Made by a program: the position numbers and the translations under genes
Assembly (NCBI RefSeq): GCF_000218895.1
Contig: NC_015703.1
Coordinates: 619,501-683,500, forward strand
DNA: 64,000 nucleotides
Reading direction: 5' to 3'
From: Runella slithyformis DSM 19594
GTDB lineage: Bacteria > Bacteroidota > Bacteroidia > Cytophagales > Spirosomataceae
In this document: in pieces, positions 34,848 through 44,116 of the stretch
Position numbering within the stretch: the stretch's first letter is position 1
How the letters are laid out: each line of letters opens with the position of its first letter
The notes under the pieces: generated by a model
The model's input: only the letters and a program-made list of their open reading frames with translations
Databases searched by the model: none
Told to the model about the DNA's origin: nothing

Positions 34848-36170
34848 TTAAAATGCCGCTGCTATTTCTTTAAAGAACTTCACTTCGTTAAAATATTTTT
34901 CTTCGGGAGAGCAACCCAAGCGCACCGCAACGAGCTGTTTGGAAGGGATAATGAGCACAAATTGGCCTTCAAAACCATTCATGGTAAAGCTGTCGGCAGG
35001 CAATCCTTCTTTTCGTACATAGGTCCAAAAATGGGCGGCATAGCGGCCGTCCGAAGGCGGCGTTTCGCGCGACGAATAGTTTACCCAGCCTTCCGGCAGC
35101 AGGCGCTCGCCTTTCCAGACGCCGTCCTGCGCGTACAATTGGCCAAATTTGGCCCAATCCCGGGCCGAAGCGTACATAAACGACGAACCCACAAACGTGC
35201 CGGAAGCATCCGGCTCAAGTACAGCAGTACTCATGCCCAATGTTCGGAACAATCGACGGTGCGGAAAATTCAGGTACTCCGCGTGGTTTTTACACCGGCG
35301 ACGAATGAGTTCCTGTAAGATATTGCTCGTTCCGCTCGAATAATACCATTTGGTCGCAGGCGACACTTCCGCGGGGCTTTGGATGGCGTATTGTCCGGCA
35401 GCGGCCACGCTGAACAGCATTTTGGTCGCATCGCTGATGCCGTTGTAGACCTCCCCAAATTTGAGCCCGCTGCTCATTCTGAGCAGATGGTCAACCGTGA
35501 TCCCCCTGCGATTATCGTTTTGCCACTCCGCCAAGGGAGCCGGTTTGTTTACCTCCAACTTTCCGTCTTTCACCAGCAGCCCGATCATAGCGTTGGTGAC
35601 ACTTTTGGTCATGGACCACCCCATCAGCGCAGTGGTGGGCGTAATGCCTTTGGCGTAGCGCTCGGCCACTACTTTTCCGTTGTGCATGACCACGACGGCG
35701 CGTGTCCGAATGGGGTGTTTGGGGTCCGGCTCGGCAAAGGCCCAATCCAAGGTTTTGTTGAGTACTTCCTGCTGTTTTGGGGGTAACACCGAATCGGCCG
35801 ATGCTTCCGGGCCGTACTCCCCGATTTCTTCGGCGGGCTGTTGGCGCAGTTCTTCGGCGGTAACATCATTCAAGAGGGTACAGCCCAATTTCGGGCGATA
35901 CACGGCGGTTTTGGAGGCAATGCCCAAAATGGTGGCGGTAGCCGTTTGGGCTACAGTATCAATGCTGCGCGTTCCAAACGGAATCGCGTACAGATCTTCC
36001 GCCTCCACCGAGGCTAAACTTCGCCCTGACACAAACACACACGAACAAACCGTTTTGGCATTGTAGCCCGCCCCGATCAGCGCGTAGCGATAGGCGTAAT
36101 TAGCGGCGTAGGCGATACTGATAAATAGCAGGGCGAGTAGCGTATAGAGGACTTTCTTTTTCGTGGTCAT
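34848..36170 (-). CDS. Class C beta-lactamase-fold serine hydrolase
   Basis: A 440-residue membrane-anchored or exported protein with an N-terminal hydrophobic helix (VLYTLLALLFISIAYAANYAY). The catalytic Ser-x-x-Lys is SMTKS, and the second motif is YSSGTSN (Tyr-x-Asn type), with VDHLLRMSSGL between them. The C-terminal stretch FTMNGFEGQFVLIIPSKQLVAVRLG replaces the KTG box with an HxG-like variant. Such proteins are peptidases or esterases rather than true beta-lactamases. Neighbours give no substrate. A CxC pair (TVCSCVFVSG) near residue 42 is conserved-looking. Confidence 0.87.
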   Translation of the reverse strand: MTTKKKVLYTLLALLFISIAYAANYAYRYALIGAGYNAKTVCSCVFVSGRSLASVEAEDLYAIPFGTRSIDTVAQTATATILGIASKTAVYRPKLGCTLLNDVTAEELRQQPAEEIGEYGPEASADSVLPPKQQEVLNKTLDWAFAEPDPKHPIRTRAVVVMHNGKVVAERYAKGITPTTALMGWSMTKSVTNAMIGLLVKDGKLEVNKPAPLAEWQNDNRRGITVDHLLRMSSGLKFGEVYNGISDATKMLFSVAAAGQYAIQSPAEVSPATKWYYSSGTSNILQELIRRRCKNHAEYLNFPHRRLFRTLGMSTAVLEPDASGTFVGSSFMYASARDWAKFGQLYAQDGVWKGERLLPEGWVNYSSRETPPSDGRYAAHFWTYVRKEGLPADSFTMNGFEGQFVLIIPSKQLVAVRLGCSPEEKYFNEVKFFKEIAAAF

Positions 36171-36185
36171 GGTGGGTTACACTTC

Positions 36186-36719
36186 TCAACAAGGCTGAAT
36201 TACCGGATTAGGCACTCTATGTTTGATAAGATAGCGGCGATTGGCAAATGGAATAGGAGCTAATGCTAACAAACTATCTATACGAGTTGTACGGTCTTTA
36301 GTAATATTTTTTAGTTGTCGAGGCATTGATATAAATATTAGGTTCAGAGAATTTGTAAAATCATATTCTTGATTATAAAAGTAGCTTCTAAATCTATCAC
36401 TCATAAAATCCAGCAAGCATGTTTCAAATTGTTTACGAATTTCACTTGGTTTCTCATTTTGCATATCACCAATATTCTTAAGCTCGATAACATAAACTAC
36501 GTATTGGTTATCAGTACAATGTTGAACTACCAAGCAATCTGGTGACGGAGGTGTATATTTTAAATGAAGTGATTTATAATATTCATCAACCCTTAAGATT
36601 ATGAGCTTTTTTCTATCTACATTTTTACCAACCTCAATAGCAATACCGTTCTCTTGACATTCCTCGCAGATAAAATTACTCAAAATAGGATCTTTTCGTA
36701 AGTCTTCGACTAATTGCAT
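36186..36719 (-). CDS. PD-(D/E)XK-like partner of the ATPase
   Basis: A 177-residue protein that starts 2 bp after the ATPase stop, so the two are certainly one operon. The core reads SPDCLVV, then after a strand YVVYVIELKN. Asp61, Glu79 and Lys81 have the spacing and strand context of a PD-(D/E)XK nuclease site. CEECQ near the N-terminus could be a metal pair. I do not recognise the family by name. The DNA is very AT-rich, like the ATPase gene and unlike the surroundings. A role as effector nuclease of a two-gene defence module is inferred. Confidence 0.72.
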   Translation of the reverse strand: MQLVEDLRKDPILSNFICEECQENGIAIEVGKNVDRKKLIILRVDEYYKSLHLKYTPPSPDCLVVQHCTDNQYVVYVIELKNIGDMQNEKPSEIRKQFETCLLDFMSDRFRSYFYNQEYDFTNSLNLIFISMPRQLKNITKDRTTRIDSLLALAPIPFANRRYLIKHRVPNPVIQPC

Positions 36720-36721
36720 AC

Positions 36722-38125
36722 TTAGGAAAGCTTTTGGTTAAGTTCGTCAATCAATTGCACTCGTTCATCATAAAGTTGTTCAGCAATATCGGCAAAGTTT
36801 TGATCTTCTATCCCATATTCATCTACTCCCATTGCATCTTTCTGAGCCTCACTTCCCTCTTTGCCCATTTTCATTAAAGAAATACTTAACCTATTAGCAT
36901 CAACTTTTTTACCTATTATAAGATTACTCAGCTTATTAAAAATATAATTACTGTGTGAAGTCATCACAACTTTTACATTTTGGTCAATCAGCCTTACGAA
37001 GAACTCTATAAGTTTAACTTGTATTTCGGGATGCAGATGTGCTTCAGGTTCTTCAATAAATAAAAGACTTTTTGTCCGTCGTCCTTCTCTTTGTGACAAA
37101 ATAAATTTTAAGTGGGCAACAATTGGAGCAATTTCTGAAATCATAGATGATGTAACAGATAAATCTAACTCTATACCTAAATTTTCAGGCTGATAAAAGA
37201 ATTTTTTTGTTTTGGAATTAAATGAAATTTTCCCCTGTAATATTTGTTGCTCAATGTCTTTTGCCAAATCAGCAAACTCTGCATTTCCTTTAGTGTTTCT
37301 TACAGATGAAAGGTTTAAAAAATAATCAGATACGGGTTCAGATATATTAGGAAGTTCTATTTTAGAACGCAATAAAGTGCGACTTTGTGAAAGTTCCGCC
37401 ATAATTGCTCCAAACGTACTTAAAGCATTATAAAGTCCTGAACGAGAGGCGGGCAGAAAATAAACATTTTGAATATTAGGCCACAGGCCTTTCTGTAAAC
37501 AAATTCCAATACACTGCTCTATTTGATTTATAGCCTGAGTTTTCGAATTATAGTAAAATGTTAACGAACTGTCTGACTCTCGATAATGCCTATTAGTATT
37601 AAGTTTTTTAATTGATATATCTGATTGCATTTTTATACTAGATATTTGCAATCCTTTATCTTTTTTATCATTCATTTCTAATAAAATGGACATAAAGTTA
37701 GTCTTTATTCCAATTTTAAGAGGTCTGTTAGTGTATTTATTTTGAATAATATCAAAAGAAAAAGAGTTATTGAACGATTGATTTATTGCAATCAAAAAAT
37801 CCCTACTAATAATCTCTTTAAGGCTATTTTCACATTCTGCCGTAATGCTAATAGATTCAGAACCGATATTAGCAATTTTCTCATCTATTGCTTCTTTAAA
37901 AGACTTTGGAAAAATTCGTCCATAAAAGTAATAAAATTCCTCAGACTCGAAATAACGAACCCTTTCAGAACGATAGCTTGTCAATCCTTTAAGTAAGAGA
38001 TATACGGCACTCAAAGCATACGACTTCCCAATGTTATTTTTTCCAAAAATTGCATGTAAGTCTCTATCTAAATCAAATTTAAAATATTTGATTGGGCCAA
38101 AATTATGGAGTTCTATTGTCATCAT
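36722..38125 (-). CDS. RecF/OLD-like AAA ATPase
   Basis: A 467-residue ABC/SMC-type ATPase. Walker A is GKNNIGKS (28-35). Walker B is LLFIEEPEAHLHP (354-366), and the switch His lies in MTSHSNYIF (about residue 391). The part between has no coiled-coil hinge, only a helical insertion, and there is no TOPRIM domain after the ATPase, so it is not an OLD nuclease. It is closest in form to AAA_15/AAA_21 ATPases of systems such as Septu (PtuA) or PARIS (AriA). The partner gene follows with a 2-bp gap. Marked AT-richness suggests recent arrival. Confidence 0.88.
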   Translation of the reverse strand: MMTIELHNFGPIKYFKFDLDRDLHAIFGKNNIGKSYALSAVYLLLKGLTSYRSERVRYFESEEFYYFYGRIFPKSFKEAIDEKIANIGSESISITAECENSLKEIISRDFLIAINQSFNNSFSFDIIQNKYTNRPLKIGIKTNFMSILLEMNDKKDKGLQISSIKMQSDISIKKLNTNRHYRESDSSLTFYYNSKTQAINQIEQCIGICLQKGLWPNIQNVYFLPASRSGLYNALSTFGAIMAELSQSRTLLRSKIELPNISEPVSDYFLNLSSVRNTKGNAEFADLAKDIEQQILQGKISFNSKTKKFFYQPENLGIELDLSVTSSMISEIAPIVAHLKFILSQREGRRTKSLLFIEEPEAHLHPEIQVKLIEFFVRLIDQNVKVVMTSHSNYIFNKLSNLIIGKKVDANRLSISLMKMGKEGSEAQKDAMGVDEYGIEDQNFADIAEQLYDERVQLIDELNQKLS

Positions 38126-38319
38126 TTTAACTGTTTAAATATATGCTACTTGCAAAGAAACGTAAAATTCAAACTAATAATTTCGAATGGATGTATTCAT
38201 CTTCTATAAATTCTACATCATCATTACAAATACTATACCACGTTATTCACTTTATAACCGATCCAAATCCAATTTAATCATAAGACAACCAGGCAGTTCT
38301 GAAATTATAAAATCCACCC

Positions 38320-39624
38320 TCACTTCTCAAACTCAATGACATACTCCGACATATAATCGCTTTTTTCGGGTTTGATGTACTTGATATAGAGACGGGCTTT
38401 TTGGCCTAAGCGCATACACGTATGTTTTTGCGCAATGTCTTCGGGGGTATTCATGGGCTGGAGCGATGGATACCACATAATAAAGCCCGGTTTGTCGAGC
38501 AATAACTGCGGCTTGGTCCATTCCTGAGAGTTTTTGCCTTCGCCTAAGTCTTTGTTTTTATTGAACGAAATATAGACACTGCTGCCTTGCCACGAAGTGC
38601 TCGTCACTTTTCCCATCAGCATGACCCAGCAGTTAAGGTACGTATTCCAACTGACCGACGGTCCCCAATGAAAACCGCCCGTGGGAGAAGAAGCCGGGCC
38701 ACCGCCTTCGCCGACAGGAATCTGCAGGGAGGCAATGGGAGCCCCGAAACCGTTGTAAGCGGCACTGAACTCTTTCCCGTTCCAGCGCAGGGCTTTGCCT
38801 GCGGGATTGTCTAAATCGTTGAGCGCGATGCGTGCCACGCTGATGCACTGACCTTTGTATTCCTCCTCGCGTTGGTAGGTGGCTTCGTCATAGACTCCCG
38901 GAAAGCCGTATTCGCCATAAAACAGATATAAATAATCGCCCACGGCTACCGCCGAAGGGTCGCCTACACCGCCCGCAAAGGTTTTGGAAGTGTTGTGCGG
39001 TTTGAGGATCATTCGGGGTTGAAGATCTTCGATGAAAAGCCCTTTGTTGTCCCAACTTCTGCCGCCGTCCGTGGACTTCATAATGCCGATTCGGCATACA
39101 GCAGCAGGGGATTTGGGTCCCGTGAGACCTTCGGGCCATTTATGGTCAATGTAGCCCTGCCCCGTTTTGGCATCGTACGGAAGGGTAGACGGGTAGTTTT
39201 CGTTGTGATACACGGCATAGAGGGTCTTACCCGAGGCATCTTTGGGGTCTTGGTACACCGTTTCAAACCACGCGGCTCCGTGCAGTCCTTCCTGCCCGAT
39301 GGGCACGTTCGGCGGCATTTTGGGTTCGGTAAATTCTTCCGCTTTGCGGTGAAAGGCTTCTTCGGCGTGGCGACCGTCGGCAAATTTCAGATCGTGTGCC
39401 TCTCCCCACAACGGGTCTTCGCCGTACTTGCCCGGAAAAATCCGAAACGTATCGCCCACCCAGGCCTCGGCCATGTTGCAGTCCACGAAGTTGTTGAAAT
39501 GCACCGTGTCGGCAGGGATGAGTTTAAATTTTGGGGAGAACGTAGTGGATTCATTGGCAGCCTTTTGGCAAGCTATGCCAAAGGTCAATAGCCCTGTGAG
39601 CAAGAGGTAGTAAGATTGACGCAT
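38320..39624 (-). CDS. Secreted beta-propeller lipoprotein (glycosidase-like)
   Basis: A 434-residue lipoprotein (signal ending LTFGIAC). It has a five-bladed-propeller look: GIMKSTDGGRSWDNKGLF is an Asp-box typical of sialidase-like folds, and GGVGDPSAVAVGDYLYLFYGEYG and HWGPSVSWNTYLNCWVMLMG resemble GH43/DUF4185-like blades. No clear catalytic acid pair is evident to me. It probably binds or cleaves a carbohydrate at the surface. The ATG at 39624 is used because the lipoprotein signal begins there. Confidence 0.72.
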   Translation of the reverse strand: MRQSYYLLLTGLLTFGIACQKAANESTTFSPKFKLIPADTVHFNNFVDCNMAEAWVGDTFRIFPGKYGEDPLWGEAHDLKFADGRHAEEAFHRKAEEFTEPKMPPNVPIGQEGLHGAAWFETVYQDPKDASGKTLYAVYHNENYPSTLPYDAKTGQGYIDHKWPEGLTGPKSPAAVCRIGIMKSTDGGRSWDNKGLFIEDLQPRMILKPHNTSKTFAGGVGDPSAVAVGDYLYLFYGEYGFPGVYDEATYQREEEYKGQCISVARIALNDLDNPAGKALRWNGKEFSAAYNGFGAPIASLQIPVGEGGGPASSPTGGFHWGPSVSWNTYLNCWVMLMGKVTSTSWQGSSVYISFNKNKDLGEGKNSQEWTKPQLLLDKPGFIMWYPSLQPMNTPEDIAQKHTCMRLGQKARLYIKYIKPEKSDYMSEYVIEFEK

Positions 39625-39735
39625 GTATTCCATTTCATCATTATGTTTTCTCGTTATCGGTCATGGGTTTTATTATAATTTCCATAAACACCACCTCAAC
39701 TTCGGGGAGGCCATATTTGTTATATAGCTACGGGT

Positions 39736-39897
39736 CTATGGTTGGGGTTGAGGTTTGATTTTTACGATTTTGTTATCGCGTAAAACAACTAATTCACTGT
39801 TTTGTAACCTCTTAAACTCCAGAAGCTTTTCGTAAACCTTTTCCAGTCCTTCCAGAATCTTACGTTTCTCTTCAGTTTGAATTTCATTTATGTTCAT
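39736..39897 (-). CDS. 53-residue presumed antitoxin of the zeta-toxin gene
   Basis: An ATG at 39897 lies inside the end of the toxin gene and overlaps it by 14 bases. The frame runs to a TAG at 39736-39738. The protein has a charged helix (EEKRKILEGLEKVYEKLLEFKR) followed by a short strand pair (SELVVLRDNKIVKIKP) and ends PQPQP. Overlap, size and helix-then-strand form fit a type II antitoxin encoded after its toxin. The pairing is inferred from position. Confidence 0.75.
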   Translation of the reverse strand: MNINEIQTEEKRKILEGLEKVYEKLLEFKRLQNSELVVLRDNKIVKIKPQPQP

Positions 39898-40468
39898 AAT
39901 AACTCCTTAAAAGGTTAAACTTTTCTTCATTAATAACGCTCACGAAGCCTCCGGTTTGTTTTTCGGCCAAAAGTTCATGCTTCCCCTTAGAGTTGTCAAA
40001 AATTAAAGCACCATCTACAATTGGAAGATAAATATCGAACAGATTTCTAATCCCCTTGATATATCGCCTTTCAATAACTTCGGGTTCGATATTGTGCCCT
40101 CCTTCAGCCACTCTGATTTTGACCCGTTCTTTGGCCAATTCAATCGTTTGAAGCCAAAAAAATAATAACGTAACTCGATACCCTTTTTCCTTTGCTTCGA
40201 TTATTTTGTTCCTGTAACTTCGGGTGGACAACGTCGTTTCAAATGCAAAATTCTCATTTTCAGCAAGTAACTCGTTTATTCGGTGCAACATGATTCGTCC
40301 TGCTTCAAACGAAACTTTCTCAGGCTGAAAAGGGGATAGACCTTTTGCGATTTCGTCGGCATTGACAAATTCTTTACAATCCAAAACTTCAGGTAAAATT
40401 GTAAAAGATGCCGTCGTTTTCCCTGCCCCGTTGCATCCCGCAATAATATAGAGTCTTTTGTCATCCAT
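39884..40468 (-). CDS. Zeta-toxin-family kinase
   Basis: A 194-residue P-loop protein of the zeta-toxin family. The P-loop is GCNGAGKTT near residue 10. NADEIAKGLSP matches the conserved Asp-containing segment, ETTLSTRSY the second conserved segment, and RVKIRVAEGGHNIEPEVIERRYIKGIRNL the lid with its arginines. Zeta toxins phosphorylate UDP-N-acetyl sugars and block wall synthesis; many chromosomal relatives are untested. The start at 40468 (MDDKRLY) is chosen, since the longer frame adds unrelated residues. A TAACTTTG box at 40474-40481 lies almost at the start codon, so the message may be nearly leaderless. Confidence 0.87.
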   Translation of the reverse strand: MDDKRLYIIAGCNGAGKTTASFTILPEVLDCKEFVNADEIAKGLSPFQPEKVSFEAGRIMLHRINELLAENENFAFETTLSTRSYRNKIIEAKEKGYRVTLLFFWLQTIELAKERVKIRVAEGGHNIEPEVIERRYIKGIRNLFDIYLPIVDGALIFDNSKGKHELLAEKQTGGFVSVINEEKFNLLRSYYEHK

Positions 40469-40545
40469 CTGCACAAAGTTAAAAGTTAGATTGGTTGTTT
40501 TTACAGGATGTCTCCCTGAATGTTGTGTATGCAGCCAATGAAACT

Positions 40546-40827
40546 TTAACAATCGCCCATCTTGCGTTGGTAGCCGATGACCTCAAAAATTTCAAGACTT
40601 CTTTCTGAAATCAGTAAGGCTTGTTGATAATTGTTGTCAGAAAGATACTTATCGGCAAGGTTATAAAGACTATCGGCGGTTTTGGCTTGTTGGGAGTTAG
40701 CTATACTCGTTGCAGGCTTGGTTTGACCAAAGGATTGATTAACCGGAAAAAGAAAAAAAAGTATGAGAATCAAGGCTATTTTCACGAATCCAAAGAGTTT
40801 TATGTGCAAAAAATAAAGTGTATACAA
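40546..40827 (-). pseudogene. Truncated TPR-protein gene (N-terminal remnant)
   Basis: The frame encodes a signal segment (ALILILFFLFPVNQSFGQ) and then the first part of a TPR helix pair (ADSLYNLADKYLSDNNYQQALLISERSLEIFE). It stops at KMGDC where further repeats would be expected. Intact relatives are long TPR sensor proteins. The end lies some 65 bp upstream of the toxin promoter, so insertion of the toxin module or a deletion may have removed the rest. The start codon is uncertain. Confidence 0.6.
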
Positions 40828-40939
40828 TCGCCCGATTACCTTGATTTATAACGCAAAAAATGGGAGAAAAGGGGATTTGACTACCTCGGCCAAGGCACCT
40901 GATGTCAACAGTCGCGGTGCAGCGTTTAAACAGTAGGTT

Positions 40940-40972
40940 AGACTTTCCAAGACTTCAAGTCTTGGAAAGTCT
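40940..40972. repeat. 33-bp palindrome after the NagZ fusion
   Basis: Perfect 16-bp arms AGACTTTCCAAGACTT and complement around one base. It lies 9 bp past the stop of the minus-strand gene at 40981. Related words occur at 19600 and 48361, so it belongs to a dispersed element; it may also end transcription. Confidence 0.8.
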
Positions 40973-40980
40973 GAAATGCG

Positions 40981-43900
40981 TTATTTTCCCAATCCTTCAT
41001 ACACCACCTGCATAATGGCCGTGCGGACGTTGAGGGTGGAGATTTTGTTGTTGTCGCGCGTGGGATAGACGCGGTTGGAGAGAAAGACATAGTTGAGGTT
41101 GTAGGCCGGGTCGTTCCAAATCATAATGCCCGTGTAGCCGGTATGCCCGTAGCTCATTGCGGTAGCACTCTTGGGCGCGTTACCGCAATCTCTGCCCCGA
41201 CAGGGTTTATCAAAACCGATCCCGCGACGCGATTCGGGAAATTGATAACTCGTAAACTCATTCATGGTATTTTCGGAGATGAACGACTCACCGCCGTAAC
41301 TGCCTTTTTGGAGGTACAACTGCGTTACTTTCATGAGGTCGTTGGCATTCCCAAACAGTCCCGCATGGCCGCTGAGACCGTCGAGCATACCGCCTCCTTC
41401 GTCGTGTACGCGCCCGTGAATGAGGGTTTCGCGGAAAAACGTATCCCGTTCGCTGGGCACGATCTTGCTCAGATCATAAAACCGTCGCGGATTAAAGGTC
41501 AACGTATTTGCACCGATTTTGCGGTAGACGTTGGTTTTCAAATACTCTTCAAACGGCACCCCGGTAATATTCTGCACTACCTGCGGGTACAAAATGAAGG
41601 ATAGGTCCGAATAAATGTACTCTTTCTTTTCGTTCAGCGGCGACTCCCGGATGGCGTCAAAGATCTTTTTACGGTATTTTTTGTGCAGCCAAAGGCTGTC
41701 TGTTACCTGTACCGTGTAAGGTCCGTGGGCCGTTTTTCCCCAACTGAAGGTCTTCTTTTTCCAGGTTCCGTCGGCATTTTTGGTATCGCGCCAAAACGGG
41801 ATCCACGCTTTCAGGCGTGCCTGATGCGTGAGCACCTGCCGCCAAACCAAATCCGCTTTGTTTGATTTCTTATAATCCGGCAGATAATCTTTCATCGTTC
41901 CGTCCAGATTGAATTTCCCTTCGCTGTGCAGTCGCGCCAAGGCCATGGTCGAACCCGCGATCTTGGTCACGGAAGCAAAATCATACAGGTCGGTCAGTTG
42001 AGCAGGGCGCGGCGGCACATTGACCATCTTCAATGGAGTGGGATACACATGGGTGCCATAGGCTTTGCGGTAGAATACTTTTCCGTCTTTGGCCAACTGT
42101 ACCACAATACTTGGAGTTGCTTTTTGGGCAATGGCGTTGTTGGCCAAAGAATCAATCTTGAAGGAAAGCCATCGACTGTTCAGCCCCACTTCTTCGGGAA
42201 TGGTGTATTTGAGGCGCCCGATGGCCGGAATGTCTAAGCCCGCTCCGTAGCCAAATTCTTTGTTGACTGTCACCGGCAATTTCCCTTTGGCAGGAATGGC
42301 CCCAAACAACAACTGCGCCGACAACTCTTCTGTAAAAGGCGTCAACTGATAGGCCATCACTAACGCTTTGGCATTGGCAATATTCTCCAGCTTATTGAGT
42401 GAGTACACATTACCAAATACCGTAATGACGGCATTGCCGTTGTTGGCCAGCTCCTTGACCCACGCGGCCGTGGTAGGCGTAATGCCGTAGTTGGTCCCCG
42501 GACGAATGTTGTTGAGGTGCGCTCCCACCAGCACTACGTCGTAGCTTTTCAGCGCTGTCCGAATCCGCGACTGTACGCTGTCGGGCGTTTGAGGATGAAT
42601 GACAAAGTGATCTACGTTGGTGTATAAGGAAAGGGTTTTCTGAAAAGTACTAAGGTCGCCGGTTGAGGCTGTTTCGTTGCGGGTACCGAGGGCAATGGCC
42701 CCATCCCCCGACCCCTTCCCCATTTGGGGAAGGGGTGAGTCTGTAAGGGAAATAGAGGCGATGGTCACTTTGTCCAAATGCTTGATGGGCAAAATATAGC
42801 CTTCATTTTTCAAAACCGTCAGTGCATTTTCGGTAAGCAGGCGATTGAGGAGCTCAGATTCTTTATCGTTGATATCCGCAATCAGGTTCTTGGTTTCGAT
42901 GGGCTTGTAGCTGTCCAGGCCCACCCACGCTTTTGCCGCCAACACCTTCTTGACCCGCGCGTCGATTTCGGCCTGACTGATGCGCCCTTCGGCAATGGAC
43001 TTTTTGATTTCGGCAATGGCGGCGGGCACGTTGGGGCTGAATTCCAACACATCCATGCCGGCTTCCAATCCTTTGGCGTCGCCGGTGCCGTTGGGGAAAT
43101 ACTTGGTCAGCCCCTTCATATTCATGGCATCCGAGTAGATGAGGCCATTGAAATGCAATTGATCTCTCAACACGCCCGTGACAATGGGTTTGGAGAGCGT
43201 GGAAGGTACGTTTTTGGCCGTATCCAGCACCGGAATGGCCAAGTGCGCCATCATGATACCATCCGCTCCTTTTTCGATCAGTTTACGGAACGGGTATAAT
43301 TCCACCGAGTCTAAACGAGCACGATTGTGAGGAATAACGGGCAACTCAAAATGCGAATCCACGCCCGTATCGCCGTGGCCCGGGAAGTGTTTGAGCGAGC
43401 TTAAAATACCGCCGTCCTGCATGCCTTTCATGTAAGCGTACGATTTCTCGAACACTTTTTGAGGGTTTTCCCCAAACGAGCGGAAGTTTATGACAGGGTT
43501 ATTGGCATTGTTATTGACGTCGACCGAAGGGGCAAAATTGATATGAACGCCCAGGCGTTTTTTCTGGGCGGCCAGCGCACGTCCCATGCGGTAGATAAGT
43601 TCATCGTTTCCCTGAATGGCCCCCAGCGTCATTTGGTACGGAAAGCGCACTGCACTGTCTAAGCGCATGGCCAGACCCCATTCGGAGTCCATAGCCACCA
43701 GCAGCGGCACTTTAGAGATGGATTGGTAATAATTGGTCAGTTGTGCCTGCTGCACCGGACCGCCCTGAAAGAAGATCACCCCGCCCACTTTATAGTCGCG
43801 AATGTACTGCGCCACCACACGCGGATTAGAAAAGGTCGTGTCAATAATGACCCTTTTCGGATTGGTCGGATAGCCGTGGGCCGCCACCATGATGAGCTGC

Positions 43901-44043
43901 GCAATGCGCTCATCGGGCGACAGGCTGTTAAAGACCGAATCTACCCAACGTTGGTTGGGATGCCGGAGAAAAGGCGGGGCAGTTTGAGCAAAGAGGGTAT
44001 GGCAAAAAGTGACGAAGAGCAATAGTAACAGGGGCTTTTTCAT
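40981..44043 (-). CDS. GH3 beta-N-acetylhexosaminidase fused to a beta-lactamase-fold domain
   Basis: A 1020-residue exported enzyme (signal LLLLLFVTFCHTLFAQ). Residues about 30-380 are a GH3 N-acetylglucosaminidase domain of NagZ type with the signature KHFPGHGDTGVDSH, which includes the Asp-His catalytic dyad. A GH3 C-terminal sandwich follows to about residue 600. The last 400 residues are a serine beta-lactamase/transpeptidase-like domain with SVTK (FASVTKIAGS) and YSDLSF. The fusion suggests combined cleavage of muropeptide sugars and a peptide or ester bond, probably in cell-wall turnover. The ATG at 44043 begins the signal peptide. Confidence 0.9.
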   Translation of the reverse strand: MKKPLLLLLFVTFCHTLFAQTAPPFLRHPNQRWVDSVFNSLSPDERIAQLIMVAAHGYPTNPKRVIIDTTFSNPRVVAQYIRDYKVGGVIFFQGGPVQQAQLTNYYQSISKVPLLVAMDSEWGLAMRLDSAVRFPYQMTLGAIQGNDELIYRMGRALAAQKKRLGVHINFAPSVDVNNNANNPVINFRSFGENPQKVFEKSYAYMKGMQDGGILSSLKHFPGHGDTGVDSHFELPVIPHNRARLDSVELYPFRKLIEKGADGIMMAHLAIPVLDTAKNVPSTLSKPIVTGVLRDQLHFNGLIYSDAMNMKGLTKYFPNGTGDAKGLEAGMDVLEFSPNVPAAIAEIKKSIAEGRISQAEIDARVKKVLAAKAWVGLDSYKPIETKNLIADINDKESELLNRLLTENALTVLKNEGYILPIKHLDKVTIASISLTDSPLPQMGKGSGDGAIALGTRNETASTGDLSTFQKTLSLYTNVDHFVIHPQTPDSVQSRIRTALKSYDVVLVGAHLNNIRPGTNYGITPTTAAWVKELANNGNAVITVFGNVYSLNKLENIANAKALVMAYQLTPFTEELSAQLLFGAIPAKGKLPVTVNKEFGYGAGLDIPAIGRLKYTIPEEVGLNSRWLSFKIDSLANNAIAQKATPSIVVQLAKDGKVFYRKAYGTHVYPTPLKMVNVPPRPAQLTDLYDFASVTKIAGSTMALARLHSEGKFNLDGTMKDYLPDYKKSNKADLVWRQVLTHQARLKAWIPFWRDTKNADGTWKKKTFSWGKTAHGPYTVQVTDSLWLHKKYRKKIFDAIRESPLNEKKEYIYSDLSFILYPQVVQNITGVPFEEYLKTNVYRKIGANTLTFNPRRFYDLSKIVPSERDTFFRETLIHGRVHDEGGGMLDGLSGHAGLFGNANDLMKVTQLYLQKGSYGGESFISENTMNEFTSYQFPESRRGIGFDKPCRGRDCGNAPKSATAMSYGHTGYTGIMIWNDPAYNLNYVFLSNRVYPTRDNNKISTLNVRTAIMQVVYEGLGK

Positions 44044-44084
44044 GGAAATCAGTGATAATACCGGTGTTGAGGGTGATTGACAGT

Positions 44085-44116
44085 CAAAGGTTGAAAAAAG
44101 GGACAGATAAGTCAAA
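44085..44116 (-). promoter_or_regulatory. Promoter of the NagZ fusion gene
   Basis: Minus strand: TTTG, 20 bases, AACCTTTG, one mismatch from TAnnTTTG. It lies about 42 bp upstream of the ATG at 44043. Confidence 0.45.
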
